From Schistosoma haematobium (lineage: Eukaryota > Platyhelminthes > Trematoda > Strigeidida > Schistosomatidae): a stretch of DNA of 64,000 bases. Made by a program: the position numbers and the translations under genes. Below the pieces are notes generated by a model. It was not told the origin of the DNA. It made no database searches and saw only the letters and a list, made by a program, of their open reading frames with translations. This document shows, one piece after another, positions 10,599 to 21,576 of this stretch. The stretch is taken from assembly GCF_000699445.3 (NCBI RefSeq), contig NC_067198.1:39841523-39905522 (forward strand). Reading direction: 5' to 3'. The stretch's first letter is position 1. Every line of letters begins with the position of its first letter.

Positions 10599-10887
10599 TG
10601 AGGCCATAATTTATGGACAACCTATGAGTGACACTAAACTAACCTTGACGATGTCCATCTACGAACTAGGACTTAATGAAGGTTATAAACCAATGTGAGG
10701 AATTAGAATTATAATTTATAATTGATGGTTAGGGTTAAGAATTAGATTTCGAATTTTCATCACGAACTGACATGATATATATAATGCTAGAATGATATTT
10801 ATCCAAATGTATGAATAAATTTCGCGCCAAAATTCAAGACCTGTTATCTTAAATCTGATTGGTTCGTCCATAAATTGTAGTCTCGCC
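10599..10887 (+). mobile_element. Merlin-like MITE copy
   Basis: Left end CCATAATTTATGGAC, right end GTCCATAAATTGTAGTCTCG then CC, about 289 bases apart. This is the same length as the best-preserved copy at 20819. The interior is collinear with the other copies. It follows the 10410-10549 exon closely. Confidence 0.8.
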
Positions 10888-11399
10888 CTTTATCAGTATG
10901 TATTCCGATTTCTATTCAATTCCGTGTTGGTTACTGTGTTGCATTTTTCTTTCAACTGCTAGTTTTGTTTGTGATGGTTTGGAAAGAAATTAAATAAATT
11001 TTTATTATATCTATGTGATACTCTATATTGATTTAATAATGTATTTCATATCTTGAATGTGTATATGGTCAGAAATAACAAATAGCAGTTGATTTGCCAA
11101 ATAGCTAATGATATTCTATTCAGTTATTTTTTTCTATTGAATATTATAAAATAATAAGAACAAATGTAACAGATTAATAGGAATTCATTCAGTTATTTTT
11201 AGATTGTTATCAACTCTTAAGAACTTGGAAACATAACTTATAAACTAATTGGAGGTAATTAATTAAAAAGAAATTTTCAATGATCCATAAATCTCATTAA
11301 TTCTAAGATAAGTGGATTTTCTAGAAGTAAAATGATAAGACTAAGTAGAAAGCAAAGATAATGGGTCTTGAGAAGGAGATTATGTAATTTCAATTGTAA

Positions 11400-12325
11400 A
11401 ATACATTAACTGGCTAAGCAAAATGTGTTCTGATTGTTCTGTAGTGTAGTCCGGTGAGATCCATGCAGCTTTATGTATACGGTTGTGTGGAAATATTGTG
11501 CCTCTTATGACCAATTTGTTGAATGCACACAGATTTACAAAATTTTCCCCATTTTCGTTCCTCTCTCCCAGTCAATCCATCTCATCCCATGATATCTTCA
11601 CATCTGGTAGTGTCTCTTCCGACTTTGGCGTTTAGATCTCCCATCAGAATAGTGAGGTCCTTTCTTGGGCACTTCTCCATGATTGACTGCAGCCGCTCGT
11701 AGAACTGATCTTTAATGTCGTCGTTACTATCATTGGTGGGTGCATAACACTGGATAATATTCATTGTAATTCCCTCCTTCTTTGTTTTTGAATGATGCTT
11801 TGATGATTCTGGATCCGTGAGGTTCCCCTCCTACAAGTGCATTTCGTGCTTCCTTGGACAGCACTAGAGCAACTCCCTGAGTGTGTGGCACATTTTCCTG
11901 TTCGTGACCGGAGTAAAGCAGCATCTCCTCCGTATCTAGCCTTTGTTGTTCAGCCTGGGTCCAAGTGGTTTCTCTGATTCTCAGTACTGCCAATTTGTAT
12001 CTCCTCATTTCCGTTGCTATTTGACTGACCCTCCCGGTCTCCCACATTGTCCGGACGTTCCATGCACTCATAAAAATTGTCGCTCTGGTTGTTAGAAGGA
12101 GCATCAGCCTCGTGACGTCCTAAGGAGCTCGGCTTTCGGCATGAGGCGTCATAGTTCTTCTAAATGAAGACCTTCCAACTCCCAGGGTAGAGTTTAAATA
12201 GTTTGAATTATTTTTTCTGGTTAGCGTTTTTTAGCGAATTAGTTTTTCACGGGATGGGGCCGCTAACCCTATGTCCAACCCTCCTCCTTTAACCGGAAGA
12301 GCTACAGGCGGAGTTCTTCGTATAT
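11400..12325 (-). pseudogene. RTE-like LINE 5' region: endonuclease, broken
   Basis: On the - strand a 5' leader (GGTTGGACATAGGGTTAGCG near 12270) is followed by the apurinic/apyrimidinic-type endonuclease of an RTE-like element. Readable blocks are MSAWNVRTMWETGRVSQIAT, then KLAVLRIRETTWTQAEQQRL, then IQCYAPTNDSNDDIKDQFYE, then DLTILMGDLNAKVGRD. These cover the Asn, the Glu of the ETxW motif, and the GDxN metal-binding motif. Frame breaks near 11730-11765 and a stop near 11580 show it is dead. It is truncated before the reverse transcriptase. Confidence 0.88.
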
Positions 12326-12875
12326 CCATAAAGGCTGAATGATAAAACTTTTGATTCTGTTGGGAAGATAAATACATCTTGATATTTGAAACGACTGCCA
12401 GGTATCGTTTCACCAAATAAAAATATTCGACATATTGACATCTTCACTCAGAAAGAACAAGAAGAAATCCACATGATGAAGTGTACAATAATTCTATAGT
12501 AATTAAAAGAAAAACGTGTAATCACAGATCTACTTCAAAAAAACACTTTCTATCAAAGGTGTACCGTTAATAATAATAACCTTATAAAGAAAATTATCAC
12601 CATATATACACATATATATACTTGTACTTATTGACTAATAATAATCGATTTGAAATGGTCGTTTAAAATAATGATAGAAATGGTTACGATGACAGCTGAA
12701 CAAAAAACACCACTATCTTATCTGAAAAGAAGATCATCTATCACAAAATAAACAGTATAATTGTTCTATAGATTATGAAACTGAAAACAAATAAGAACTT
12801 TAATGAGTCTTAACTATTAAAATATAATAGAAGCTTAAGTCGAAGTATTTAGATGTTAAACTATCTACCTTCTTA

Positions 12876-13348
12876 TTGAGATCATGAACCGATTGATGTT
12901 AGACCACCTTTGGAAGCCTGGCAGCACTGGACGGCCGTTTCATCCTACTGTGGGACTCCTCAGCAGTGCCCATCCACTATCCCGCTCGCGGGATTCGAAC
13001 CCAGGGCCTGCGGTCTCGCGCGCGAATGCTTAACCTACTGAACCACTGGGCCGGCACCCGATGGTGATAGTGTCTAACATCAATCAATCCACGAAATTGC
13101 GCGACCAACTTCCATTGTACTAAGGTAGATACCTGTCTCTACCCGACAGTGGATTAGCTCCACTGGTCACAGCTTCTCACTAGGACTCCGAGAATTCTCT
13201 CACAAAGCTAGTCACTAGTGAGCACATGTTAATTACTAGTATATGGTTTATGGAGATTATTAAGTTTTTGATTGAGACGAAACGGCTGTCCAGTACTGCC
13301 AGGTTTCCAAAGGTAGTCTAACATCAATCAGTTCATGATCTCAATCCT
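12876..13348. mobile_element. HHR-SINE-1 inverted composite (full - copy, tandem stub, + 3' end)
   Basis: A near full-length - strand copy (12876-13235: tail, hammerhead, B box GGGATTCGAACCC in reverse, A box, leader) is followed by about 40 bases of a second - copy's tail. Then a + strand 3' end starts at GAGACGAAACGG (13276) and runs to GTTCATGATCTCAAT. Both outer ends are element 3' ends. CCTTCT flanks both sides (12870-12875 and 13349-13354), a possible short target duplication. Confidence 0.8.
12924..12969 (-). ncRNA. Type I hammerhead ribozyme, core intact
   Basis: Reading the - strand: stem I GCACTG with CAGTGC is perfect, the core is CTGAGGA, stem II GTCC/GGAT pairs with one G-U, then GAAA, C, loop GGCC, G, TC. 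The cleavage triplet is GTC. This is one of the best-preserved family 1 ribozymes in the window. It is antisense to the coiled-coil gene. Confidence 0.72.
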
Positions 13349-13522
13349 TCTGTCTGTCTGTCAATCATATTACTTAAGAGTATACATATTATAATTAAAT
13401 AATAGTATCATCTAAATATTCAAATTTTTGGAAATAAAATATCTTTACTGTAATATCTTCTTCAAATTACTCTTCTTTTTTTCAAATTTTCTTTTTATCT
13501 AAAAAAACAATCCTGATCGAAG

Positions 13523-13760
13523 AAATTCAATGTATCCACTTAAATCAGTCGATTCGAATCCATACTTCAATGATAATATGAATAAACTAATAGAAACACA
13601 ACATCATGGCTATTCTCCAGTATCTGGAGTGAATGGATCATTTAATAAATCACCTCCACCACGTTTACTTCATAAAAATAGTAATATTTCTCCATATGAA
13701 AATATGAAATGTTTCAATAATAGTGAAAACCCATATAATCAAGATGGTCAGTTTTATTCA
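13523..13760 (+). CDS. Internal exon of the coiled-coil gene (Asn/Pro/Ser-rich)
   Basis: The acceptor CGAAG follows a pyrimidine tract. The exon holds one base plus 79 codons up to a consensus GTAAGT donor (phase 2 to 0). The peptide (NSMYPLKSVDSNPYFNDN near its start, SPPPRLLHKNS in the middle, ending DGQFYS) is low in complexity and rich in Asn, Ser, Pro and Tyr. It may be a disordered tail. The downstream intron, if the gene continues, is filled with LINE and SINE insertions. Confidence 0.72.
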
Positions 13761-13884
13761 GTAAGTATAGAACAGAATTATTCTAACATGAATGCTATTG
13801 AGATTTTATTTTTAATAAAGTCAGAACATTTGGAGAAATTGTTTTACATAAAGTTATTTTGATATTTATAGGTAGATTAACTGG

Positions 13885-14280
13885 TAGTGATAAATATTAA
13901 CTAAAACCGCCTGGAGCACCTCTAGGGCTACTGCTGGTTCTAAGCCCGGATATAGGAGGAGGGTTGGACATGGGGTTAGAGACCCTATCCCGTAGAAAAC
14001 TAACTCCCTAGAATACAGCAACAAGAAAAAATAATCCGGACTATTTAAACTCTACCCTGGAAGTTAGAAGGTCTTCATTTAGAAGAATTATGACACACGC
14101 TGAAAGCTGAGTTCTTTCGGAAGTCACGAGGCTGATGCCCCTTCTGACAACCAGAGCAAGCATTAATTTAGGTACATGGAATGCTCGTACTATATGGAAG
14201 ACCAGGAGAGTCTTCCAAATTGCTGCAAAAATGAAGAGATACATCCTGGAGGTGCTTGGAATCAATTTCTTCCACTAACC
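13885..14280 (+). pseudogene. RTE-like LINE 5' leader and start of endonuclease
   Basis: The 5' leader (GGGTTGGACATGGGGTTAGA) is followed by the same start region as the copy at 11400-12325: GTACATGGAATGCTCGTAC matches the WNVRT block. It is interrupted by stops and cut off after about 390 bases. Confidence 0.75.
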
Positions 14281-14344
14281 GACTCATTAGTTAGCTACGT
14301 AACATTATCATAATGTTATGTCTCGAAATGATGTACTGAAAGTG

Positions 14345-14600
14345 CACTACTATTACTTACGCCTGTTACTTCTCGTGGAGGAGCATAGGCCGCTCACCAG
14401 CACTCTCCATCTAACCCTGTTCTGGGCAATCCTTTCCAGCTCTTCCCAGTTGTCATTCATCCTTTTCATATCTTATTCTATTTCACGACGTAATCTGTTC
14501 TTTGACCTTCCTCCTTCCCGCTTCCCTTCAGGATTCCAAGTAAGAGCTTGTCTCGTGATGCAATTTGATGATTCCTATAACGTATGTTCTATCCACCGGT
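14345..14600 (-). mobile_element. RTE-like LINE 3' end
   Basis: This is the - strand counterpart of the conserved 3' end (CTTACGCCTGTTACTTCTCG at its outer end). It covers the last 80 or so codons of the reverse-transcriptase frame, with many substitutions. It ends abruptly at 14600, where a + strand 5' leader of the same family begins. Confidence 0.8.
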
Positions 14601-14705
14601 AGCTATTCTAGAGTTACTGCCGGTCTCAAGCCCGAAGAAAGAGAAGAGTTGGGCGTGAGGTCGGCAACCTCATTCCGTAGAAAAAATCTTGCTAAAAAAC
14701 GTCAA
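14600..14705 (+). mobile_element. RTE-like LINE 5' leader fragment
   Basis: TACTGCCGGTCTCAAGCCCG and ATTCCGTAGAAAAAATCTTG match the leaders at 13885 and 37105. The fragment is fused directly to the inverted 3' end before it. Confidence 0.72.
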
Positions 14706-15235
14706 CCAGATTAAACTGAAAGTGTAATTTTTCTTATTTCTGTCGTACACTAAATATTCTATTGTAATGGTCTGCCAATGATTACATAGGTTTCAAATTA
14801 ACCAGCCGATTTACTTCACTTCTCTACAATTTCACTCCTATGCTTAATAATAACAACTAATTAATTATGTCATCAACTATACAATTTAATTATTGACAGT
14901 TTATATCAGGGTAACGATTCATCTGTGATTTTTTAAATCAGTTTCTGATAGACAATTTGTAGGTAACAAAATTTCATTGGGTTGTTTAGTATCGACTATA
15001 AATCCATTATTGTTGGGAATATTTACATGATAATTAATTTGTCATGAGCTGAAGGTAAAACAAATCTTTACAAAATATTCAAATATAATCGACTAGTATA
15101 CTTACTATTCATTAAAAACAATTCACAACAGTAACTTTACAGTGGTTTCTTCAAAGCAATATTATTATATAAAAATCAGATTCTTCGTTAACGTTTACGT
15201 GTTTGATGTCGGACGCTAAAACTAGCAAACTTAAG

Positions 15236-15425
15236 ACTTACTACTTACTAATGCCTGTTACTCCTTGTAGAGGAGTATAGGCCGTATATCAGCATTCTCC
15301 ATCCAACATTGTCCTGGACAATACTTTCCAGTTGTTTCCAGTTGCTATTCATACTTTTTATATCTGTTTCGAATTCCCGACGCAGTGTGTTCTTTGGTCT
15401 TCCGTTTCCCTTCAGGATTCCAGGT
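15236..15425 (-). mobile_element. RTE-like LINE 3' end, short
   Basis: The - strand copy of the LINE 3' end (CTTACTAATGCCTGTTACTC at its outer end) keeps a degraded GTAA tail. About 190 bases remain before truncation. Confidence 0.78.
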
Positions 15426-15654
15426 TAGTTAACAAATGTAAGAACGCGACCAATATTAGTTAGCCGCATCGTCTAACAATTATTAGGGATATAATTGATT
15501 CATTATGCATCTGGTATAAAAAATCACATTTTTTCTTAAATGTTATTTTATTGAGGAATTTTCGGACTAACTCATTTCATAATTTCAAATATTTTATTTT
15601 TCAGATTTTCTTGTTTATGATGATTTTCTTCTTAACTGTAAACAAGAATTATAA

Positions 15655-15790
15655 GTGAAGATGGATGGTGGATATCAGTGAAATTCAGGACGCGCGTTTC
15701 GTCTTATTTGAGACTCGTCGGCCAGATGTGCCTGCATTCAAGAGTTGATGTTCACTATCTACCTTTACTTATAATGCTTGTGACTTAAGG
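15655..15790 (-). mobile_element. Smα SINE fragment with decayed hammerhead
   Basis: On the - strand: GACGAGTCTCAAATAAGACG then AAACGCGCGTCCTGAATTTC. This is the known schistosome Smα hammerhead with stem III CGCGCG kept. The core reads CCGACGA rather than CUGACGA, so it is probably inactive. Confidence 0.82.
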
Positions 15791-16264
15791 CAATATCGAG
15801 GCAATCAGCACAGAATTCACATATACCAACAAGAGACTGATCAGTTGCAGTTTTAAACATCAGTGGGAAGATTTAAGCAAACAGTACCAAGTAAATGTAA
15901 TCAAGAATATCTGAAATTACAAATCAGCTTAAACTATGATCAGTTTGACTACAAATATCTAGCGATTAAGCGTAAAGATTACTAGTTCTTTAAACATGCT
16001 AATGTCCGCTTGTTCATAACTTTCATCATAATCACTAAACAGAAATCAAAAATATGCAATAGAAGGCAACCTAGCCTTTGTTTTAAACAATACAGTTAAT
16101 AAATTTGTATTTTCAAAAATCACCATAGTTATACGAACATGCATATATCTTTTGTTGAAGTAAATTGATGCATGCAAATAACTGACTTCGTTTGAAATGA
16201 CTTATCAGAGCTTGTATCTACCTGTTGTTTATGTTAAGTACTGTAGCTGATTAGTCCCTTTTGG

Positions 16265-16330
16265 TATATGTGAATTTTTATTGCAAGTTCTGGATTCCAC
16301 TGCTAGCCATTATGCAAAGTTAGTAACAGC
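16265..16330 (+). mobile_element. Smα SINE 3' end fragment
   Basis: TTCTGGATTCCACTGCTAGC then CATTATGCAAAG match the Smα 3' end just after the ribozyme cleavage site. Nothing upstream of that point is present, so the fragment starts close to the cleavage position. Confidence 0.65.
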
Positions 16331-16779
16331 TTCCAACTGATTTTGAAAAAAATCAGATCTCTAAGCTCAATCACACTGAGTCCATCATTGGTTGTTTGGA
16401 CGTAAAAAAACAAAAATGAAGTTTTCGTCTTTTGTCCAGATTATTTCGATTTTGTTAACCAGCACGTAAAACTAACATAAATAACTTTCTACTATTGTTG
16501 TCGATCACTAATGCAAATAGTACAATTTTTAAGTTGATAGTATGTTCAAATGAAATACATATTCAGCTCATGTGATTTACTTGATATTGGTAATGTTATC
16601 AAGAGTGTGTTATAGCTATGAAAAGTAAACTAAGAGCAAGAAAGGAAGCTGAAATTTGCACGATCCAAGGTAGAAGATAAAATTGACAACAGATTAGGAG
16701 CTTACTCTATTCTCAAAAACTCTACTACAACCTATTAACTAAATGTATTCATTTATGTATAAATTTTTTTCGCCAGTTC

Positions 16780-17250
16780 ATTATTAGTTGAATTCATGAG
16801 TCAATTAAAGCTAGATCACCACGGAAAACGTGGAAGCACCGGACGGCCATTTCGTCCTACTGTGGGACTCCTCAGCAGTGAGCATCCACGATTCCACCTC
16901 ACCAGATTCGAACTGAGGTCCTATCGGCCTCGCGCGTGAACGCTTAACCTCTAAACCACTGAGCTCGCCGGCATCCAACGGTGTTAATTTCTAACTTCAA
17001 CCAGTCCATGAAGTTGCGCCACCATCCACCATTGTCTTCAGTGAGTTACTATCTCACAACAGACCCGGTTGAGCTCTAAATGTTAAGCGCTCGTGCACGA
17101 GCCTGACAGGTCCTGCGTTCGAATCTCGTGAGGCGGGATCGTGGATGCACATTGTTAAGGAGTCTCACAATAGGACGAAACGAATTTCCAGTGCTTCCAG
17201 GTTTTCCATGGTGGTCTAGCTTCAACTGACTCACGATCTCAACAACTGGA
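16780..17250. mobile_element. HHR-SINE-1 inverted composite
   Basis: A - strand copy (16780-17075, tail through leader) is joined head-to-head to a + strand copy (17077-17250) that starts inside the A box and includes the B box (GCGTTCGAATCTC), the hammerhead block and the tail. Outer ends are both 3' ends. I could not find a clear target duplication. The + ribozyme core is destroyed (TTAAGGA); the - one is largely intact. Confidence 0.82.
16835..16881 (-). ncRNA. Hammerhead ribozyme, core intact with weaker stems
   Basis: On the - strand: core CTGAGGA, stem II GTCC/GGAC, GAAA, a U-G closing pair in stem III, cleavage triplet GTC. Stem I pairs TCACTG with CGGTGC through one wobble. Activity is plausible but less certain than at 12924. 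Confidence 0.5.
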
Positions 17251-17809
17251 ATAAAACACAATCAAAGAATCATATGTAAAGAACATAACATTCACATAAA
17301 TCAATGTTTATAAGCATTTTAATTATATTTACATGTATGTAATAGAAATTATTCTTAAAATAAAGTTGAAACATTGACTATCCTATTTCACATTTACACT
17401 ATACACAACCTTCATGTCACCATGGTTTCTAGCTTATTCTATACTAATCATTTATTATTACTAATCATATTTTAAAACTCTATAATTACTGATCGGATAA
17501 TTAATTTTAATCTTTAGTCTTTAGATATAGATACTTGTTTCACAAAATGGTTAAACGCTGCTTATCGTCGACATACCTGTAAGATAAAATTTCACCTCCA
17601 TAAATATATCTTTTTAATGTACACTATTTCACTTTAAGATTCATATGCAATGAATAAAGAAAAATTATGCTGTAATTGTTGTCATACCAATACACATACT
17701 TTTTTTTATTTGAACGGTGCACTAAATAAACATAATTACAGAGAGTGTTCACATATTCAATTGTTCATTTTTTAAGTGTCAATTTTCATTAGTATGGGAT
17801 TATTGAAAT

Positions 17810-17955
17810 TATTAAGTTTTTTTTGGTTGAGATGATGAACCGACTGATGTTAGATTATCATTGATGACGTAGAAGTATTGGATGGCCGTTTCCTCCTGTT
17901 ATGGGACTCTACAGCAGTGCATATCTACGATCTCGCTTACGAGATTCGAAGCCAA
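17810..17955 (-). mobile_element. HHR-SINE-1, truncated variant-tail copy
   Basis: The tail GATGAACCGACTGATGTTAG (reverse) and the hammerhead block are present up to the B box. The core reads CTGTAGA (A6 lost), so it is inactive. Confidence 0.75.
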
Positions 17956-18244
17956 GTTTTATTGTATTAGTTATATTTGAAATTCTTCTTACATTTTTTT
18001 AAACATGCAAATGGATCATAAGTATTCATATTTCTGATAATTTTATTGGTTTGTTGTGACTTATTGGCTTGAACATTTTATTATCATTTGTGATTATATT
18101 CAGCTTGAAATAATTATATGCACATTATTTTAGAAACTGTTTAGACTCAATGTTTTGAATGACATACATACCATTATGGGAATAGTTAATATATTGTAAC
18201 TCTATATTTTGATAATTATAATTATAGTCAAGTACAACTTCAAA

Positions 18245-18305
18245 GGATTACTTAATTATTTACGCCCGTTACTCCCAATGGATCATGGGCTGCCGATCAG
18301 CATTC
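18245..18305 (-). mobile_element. RTE-like LINE, last 60 bases only
   Basis: TTACGCCCGTTACTCCCAAT then GGATCATGGGCTGCCGATCA is the LINE 3' terminus on the - strand, next to a degraded TTAC tract. It is immediately followed by an HHR-SINE-1 tandem pair. Confidence 0.72.
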
Positions 18306-18324
18306 AAGGATTGTTTTATTCCAA

Positions 18325-18817
18325 TTATTGAGATCGTGAGTCAGTTGAAGCTAGACCACTATGGGAAGCCTGAAAGCACTCGACGGCCGTTTCGTCCTGC
18401 TGTGGGACTCCTCAGCAGTGCGCAACCACGATCCCGACTCACGAGATTCGAACCCACGACCTACCAGTCTCGTGCAAGAATGTTTAACCTCTAGACCACC
18501 GAGCTGGTAGGCATCCAACAGTGTTAGTGTCTAACTATAACAAATCCACGAAATTGAGCCACCGTGCACCATTGATTTCAGTGAGTCACTACCTCTAAAC
18601 AGACCTGGTTGAACTCCACTGGTCACCGCTTCTCATTAGAACTCCAGGAAATACCTCTTGAAGCCAGTCACCAATGAGCATATGTTGATTAGTATCAGAA
18701 GGGGGTTTTGTGGAGATTGTAGTAATTTCAACAGTTGAGATCGTGAGTCAATTGAAGCTAGATCACCATGGAAAACTTGGTCGTTTCGTCCTATTGTGGG
18801 ACTCCTTAGCAGTGTTT
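18325..18817 (-). mobile_element. HHR-SINE-1 head-to-tail tandem (one full, one partial copy)
   Basis: A near full-length - strand copy (18325-18690) is followed, in the same orientation, by the tail and part of the hammerhead of a second copy (18695-18817). The junction (GAGCATATGTTGATTAGTAT then CAGAAGGGGGTTTTGTGGAG) shows one unit's 5' end meeting the next unit's 3' end. The first ribozyme keeps its core; the second lacks the cleavage-site region. Confidence 0.82.
18376..18421 (-). ncRNA. Hammerhead ribozyme, core intact with G/G mismatch at the cleavage-site pair
   Basis: On the - strand: core CTGAGGA, stem II GTCC/GGAC, GAAA, loop GGCC, cleavage triplet GTC. Stem I GCACTG faces GAGTGC, so the pair next to the cleavage site is G/G. 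Reduced activity is likely. Confidence 0.45.
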
Positions 18818-19589
18818 TCTTGTTTTATTGTAAATCACTTATGTTACGAAAAATATCTAGAACAAAAAAATGTCTTCATTTTTTGTGTTAAACTTTATGA
18901 TAGTATGTGCTTGAATAAAAAGTTTTTTAGTGCAACTTAAACTTTAAAAGTCAAACCAAATTTATTTCTCTTAAAGCCAACAATATCGATTGGAATTCAT
19001 CTAAGAATTTCCTAGGAAATGGAATATAATTATAGTCAATTTTCAAGACCATAATGAAGGAATACGGTTATTAGTTTGTTGTTCAAAGTTTAGAAATATC
19101 ATTTTGAACTTTTACAGATGTTCTTAATGACAATTAATAGTTATGGATATGATGCTATAATCCTTAGTTTTAAATTAACTTTGTCAATCAAATCGTTCAT
19201 TTTGTTCATTAGGCTGAACAACTTTACATATCATGGTAATTTTGTTTTGAACTCAACAATTAAATAATCATCGACAGCTAGTCTCAAGTTCATGTATACT
19301 GTTTATTGAGAAAGATTGAGGATGCACATTGTTTTTTATGTCCAAACTCATTGAGAATTAAAAGGGTAACTGATCGGTGTAAGAAATGCCGCAGCATCTA
19401 AAATATTTATAAGGCTGTTTAACATCAATTTTCGCTAGACTTTCTTTAAAGGATAAACACTGAATGCAATGATAGAATCTTCATTCATGTATTACAAGTT
19501 ATTGTCCTATTTGTTCCTACACAAACATACACATTCAACTTGACTTTTATGCTATTCTGATCCAATAATTTAGAAGAAGATTCATATAT

Positions 19590-19760
19590 TATTATTATGG
19601 AGAGGTGGCTCAATGGTCCCACGTTTCAACCCCTCTCCATTTGCTTCGGTCTGAGCAGTCAAATAGTATTATTAACTCTTATACTTGGAGTATCGCTCAT
19701 CCTCAAGTACCCAGTGGATGAGTTAATGTAGTGTATGTGTGTGTGTGTGTAATTTTTTTT
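19590..19760 (+). repeat. Dispersed repeat shared with 50770-50950
   Basis: CTTCGGTCTGAGCAGTCAAA then TAGTATTATTAACTCTTATA resembles CTTCGGTTAGACCAATTGAA then CAGTATCATTAGCATTTAAA at 50840. Each is preceded by a tRNA-A-box-like GTGGCTCAATGG or TCGGCTCACTGG, so this may be a further old SINE family. A short (TG)n tract ends it. Confidence 0.45.
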
Positions 19761-20818
19761 ACTCATTGCTGTCTGATTATAAAACGTCATTTTTGATTAT
19801 CGAATGTGTATGAAGTGTTTACCAATCACAAAATTCAATCTGCTTAATACTATGCACCAAATTCCTGTTAATTAATAAAATATAATGTTATCATCTAGTA
19901 TGTTAGTCCCTATAGTTTTATTCGTTATGAAGCTCTCCAGCTATAGATATGATGCATACAGATTACAGTTACGTTTTGAACCTGAAAAATCATGTCATGA
20001 AACATGATTCATTTGGCATAATAAACATTCTTATGAAATGTCACCTCCTTGTAAAAACAAACCACAAGTATATTTTCTAATGAATAAACATTTACACTGT
20101 CAAATAAGATTATTAGATATAGAACTTGAAATAAACATTGAATGGACCGAAATTGAATGCTTCATTAGACAATAATATATGTTAAAAATGATGCATAATG
20201 ACTGACTAGGGTTACACTCTTCATTATATTTTATTAGGTGATTGGAACCAGTTGGCAAGAAACCCTACACCTAGGTTATGTGTTAATTATCACTTGCTTG
20301 GAAGGTGTAGCTGAAATCTTACAGAGCTGTCCTTTCATCAGATTCTTATTTTGGCCAGCCAGTTTTACAGTTAGTGAGTCTACCACTGAGCTATTAGCTT
20401 GGTGACTAATGAGATCATGAGTTAATGAGAGCAGTGATAACATTGTAATTCGGCAGATAGAACTTCAATAACATTAAGGACTGAACAAACTTGAATTTCG
20501 TTACTACTTTGTGACCGAATAATCTAAATACTGTATTCATTCAGATCACCTTATCATTTCTCTGTTATACTATTTTATTGTTCGAATCAGCACTAACATT
20601 CTTGTCATTTAACTGTTGTTTTAAATGTGAATAATATTAGTACACCTTATGCACAATCTATATTCTTAAGCTTTGAGATTTGTTCAAGAAGGCATAGATC
20701 ACCCTTAAATATTTTGTTCAACTGTGATACAGTATTGATGATTTATAACCAACTATAACAAGATAAAATATCAGACATTAGAAAAAAAGTCAACTTGAAA
20801 TATCAGTGATGTTTTATC

Positions 20819-21107
20819 GGCGAGAGTATAATTTATGTATGAACCAATCAGGTATCAGATAATAGGTCTTGAATTTTGGCGCGAAATTCACTCATTCATT
20901 TGGTTATATATAGATTTGGCATTATAGCTTATGTCAATTCGTGATAAAAACCATAAATCTGATTCTTAACCTTAACCATCAACTGTAAAATCATAATTCT
21001 AATCCTCTCCCACAATATTTTCTTTCATTTGGTCTTAGTTATTAGATGGATACTCTCAGCGTCAGTTTGGTGTCGCTCATAGGTTGTCCATAAATAATAG
21101 TTTCACC
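20819..21107 (-). mobile_element. Merlin-like MITE, 289 bp, 8-bp target duplication
   Basis: The ends are GGCGAGAGTATAATTTATG and CATAAATAATAGTTTCACC, near-inverse of each other. GTTTTATC occurs at 20811-20818 and 21108-21115. Merlin transposons are known for 8-9 bp duplications and short inverted repeats starting with GG, so I assign it there. The interior is the reverse complement of the other three copies. Confidence 0.82.
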
Positions 21108-21454
21108 GTTTTATCTTTATTTTCATTTGTTTGAATAGCATATTATACAAATCAAAACAGAAGTAGTTTCTCTGTTATTAACAGGAAGTCGTTGTTTGTT
21201 ACTACGACTTAAGATGTTTTTCCAACATTTCTTATCTATATTCCTTTAAGATTAAATATAAACTATATCGAACGGTGTGAACAACTAAAGGTTATTATTA
21301 ATATTGATTACTTATGCATAATTATAAATCTGGGACGAGATGAAACATTTGAGTTTCAACACTTTTCCGAAATTTATGGCTTAATAAATAAAACTTATTT
21401 TAAGTTTCCAGCGAAATTATTTATATTTCAAACAACTAACAGGTAAATTTTTAA

Positions 21455-21545
21455 GTAAAGTCGGGTAGTCGCTAACAGTGGAATCCAAGACTCACGTTTC
21501 ATCTTATTTGATACTCGTTAATCAGATTTTCTTACGTCTAATTAT
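21455..21545 (-). mobile_element. Smα SINE fragment with dead hammerhead
   Basis: On the - strand: ACGAGTATCAAATAAGATGA then AACGTGAGTCTTGGATTCCA then CTG. The match to Smα is clear, but the core reads TTAACGA. Confidence 0.75.
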
Positions 21546-21576
21546 TGAAGTTCAAGCTACGATTTGCAACCAATAA

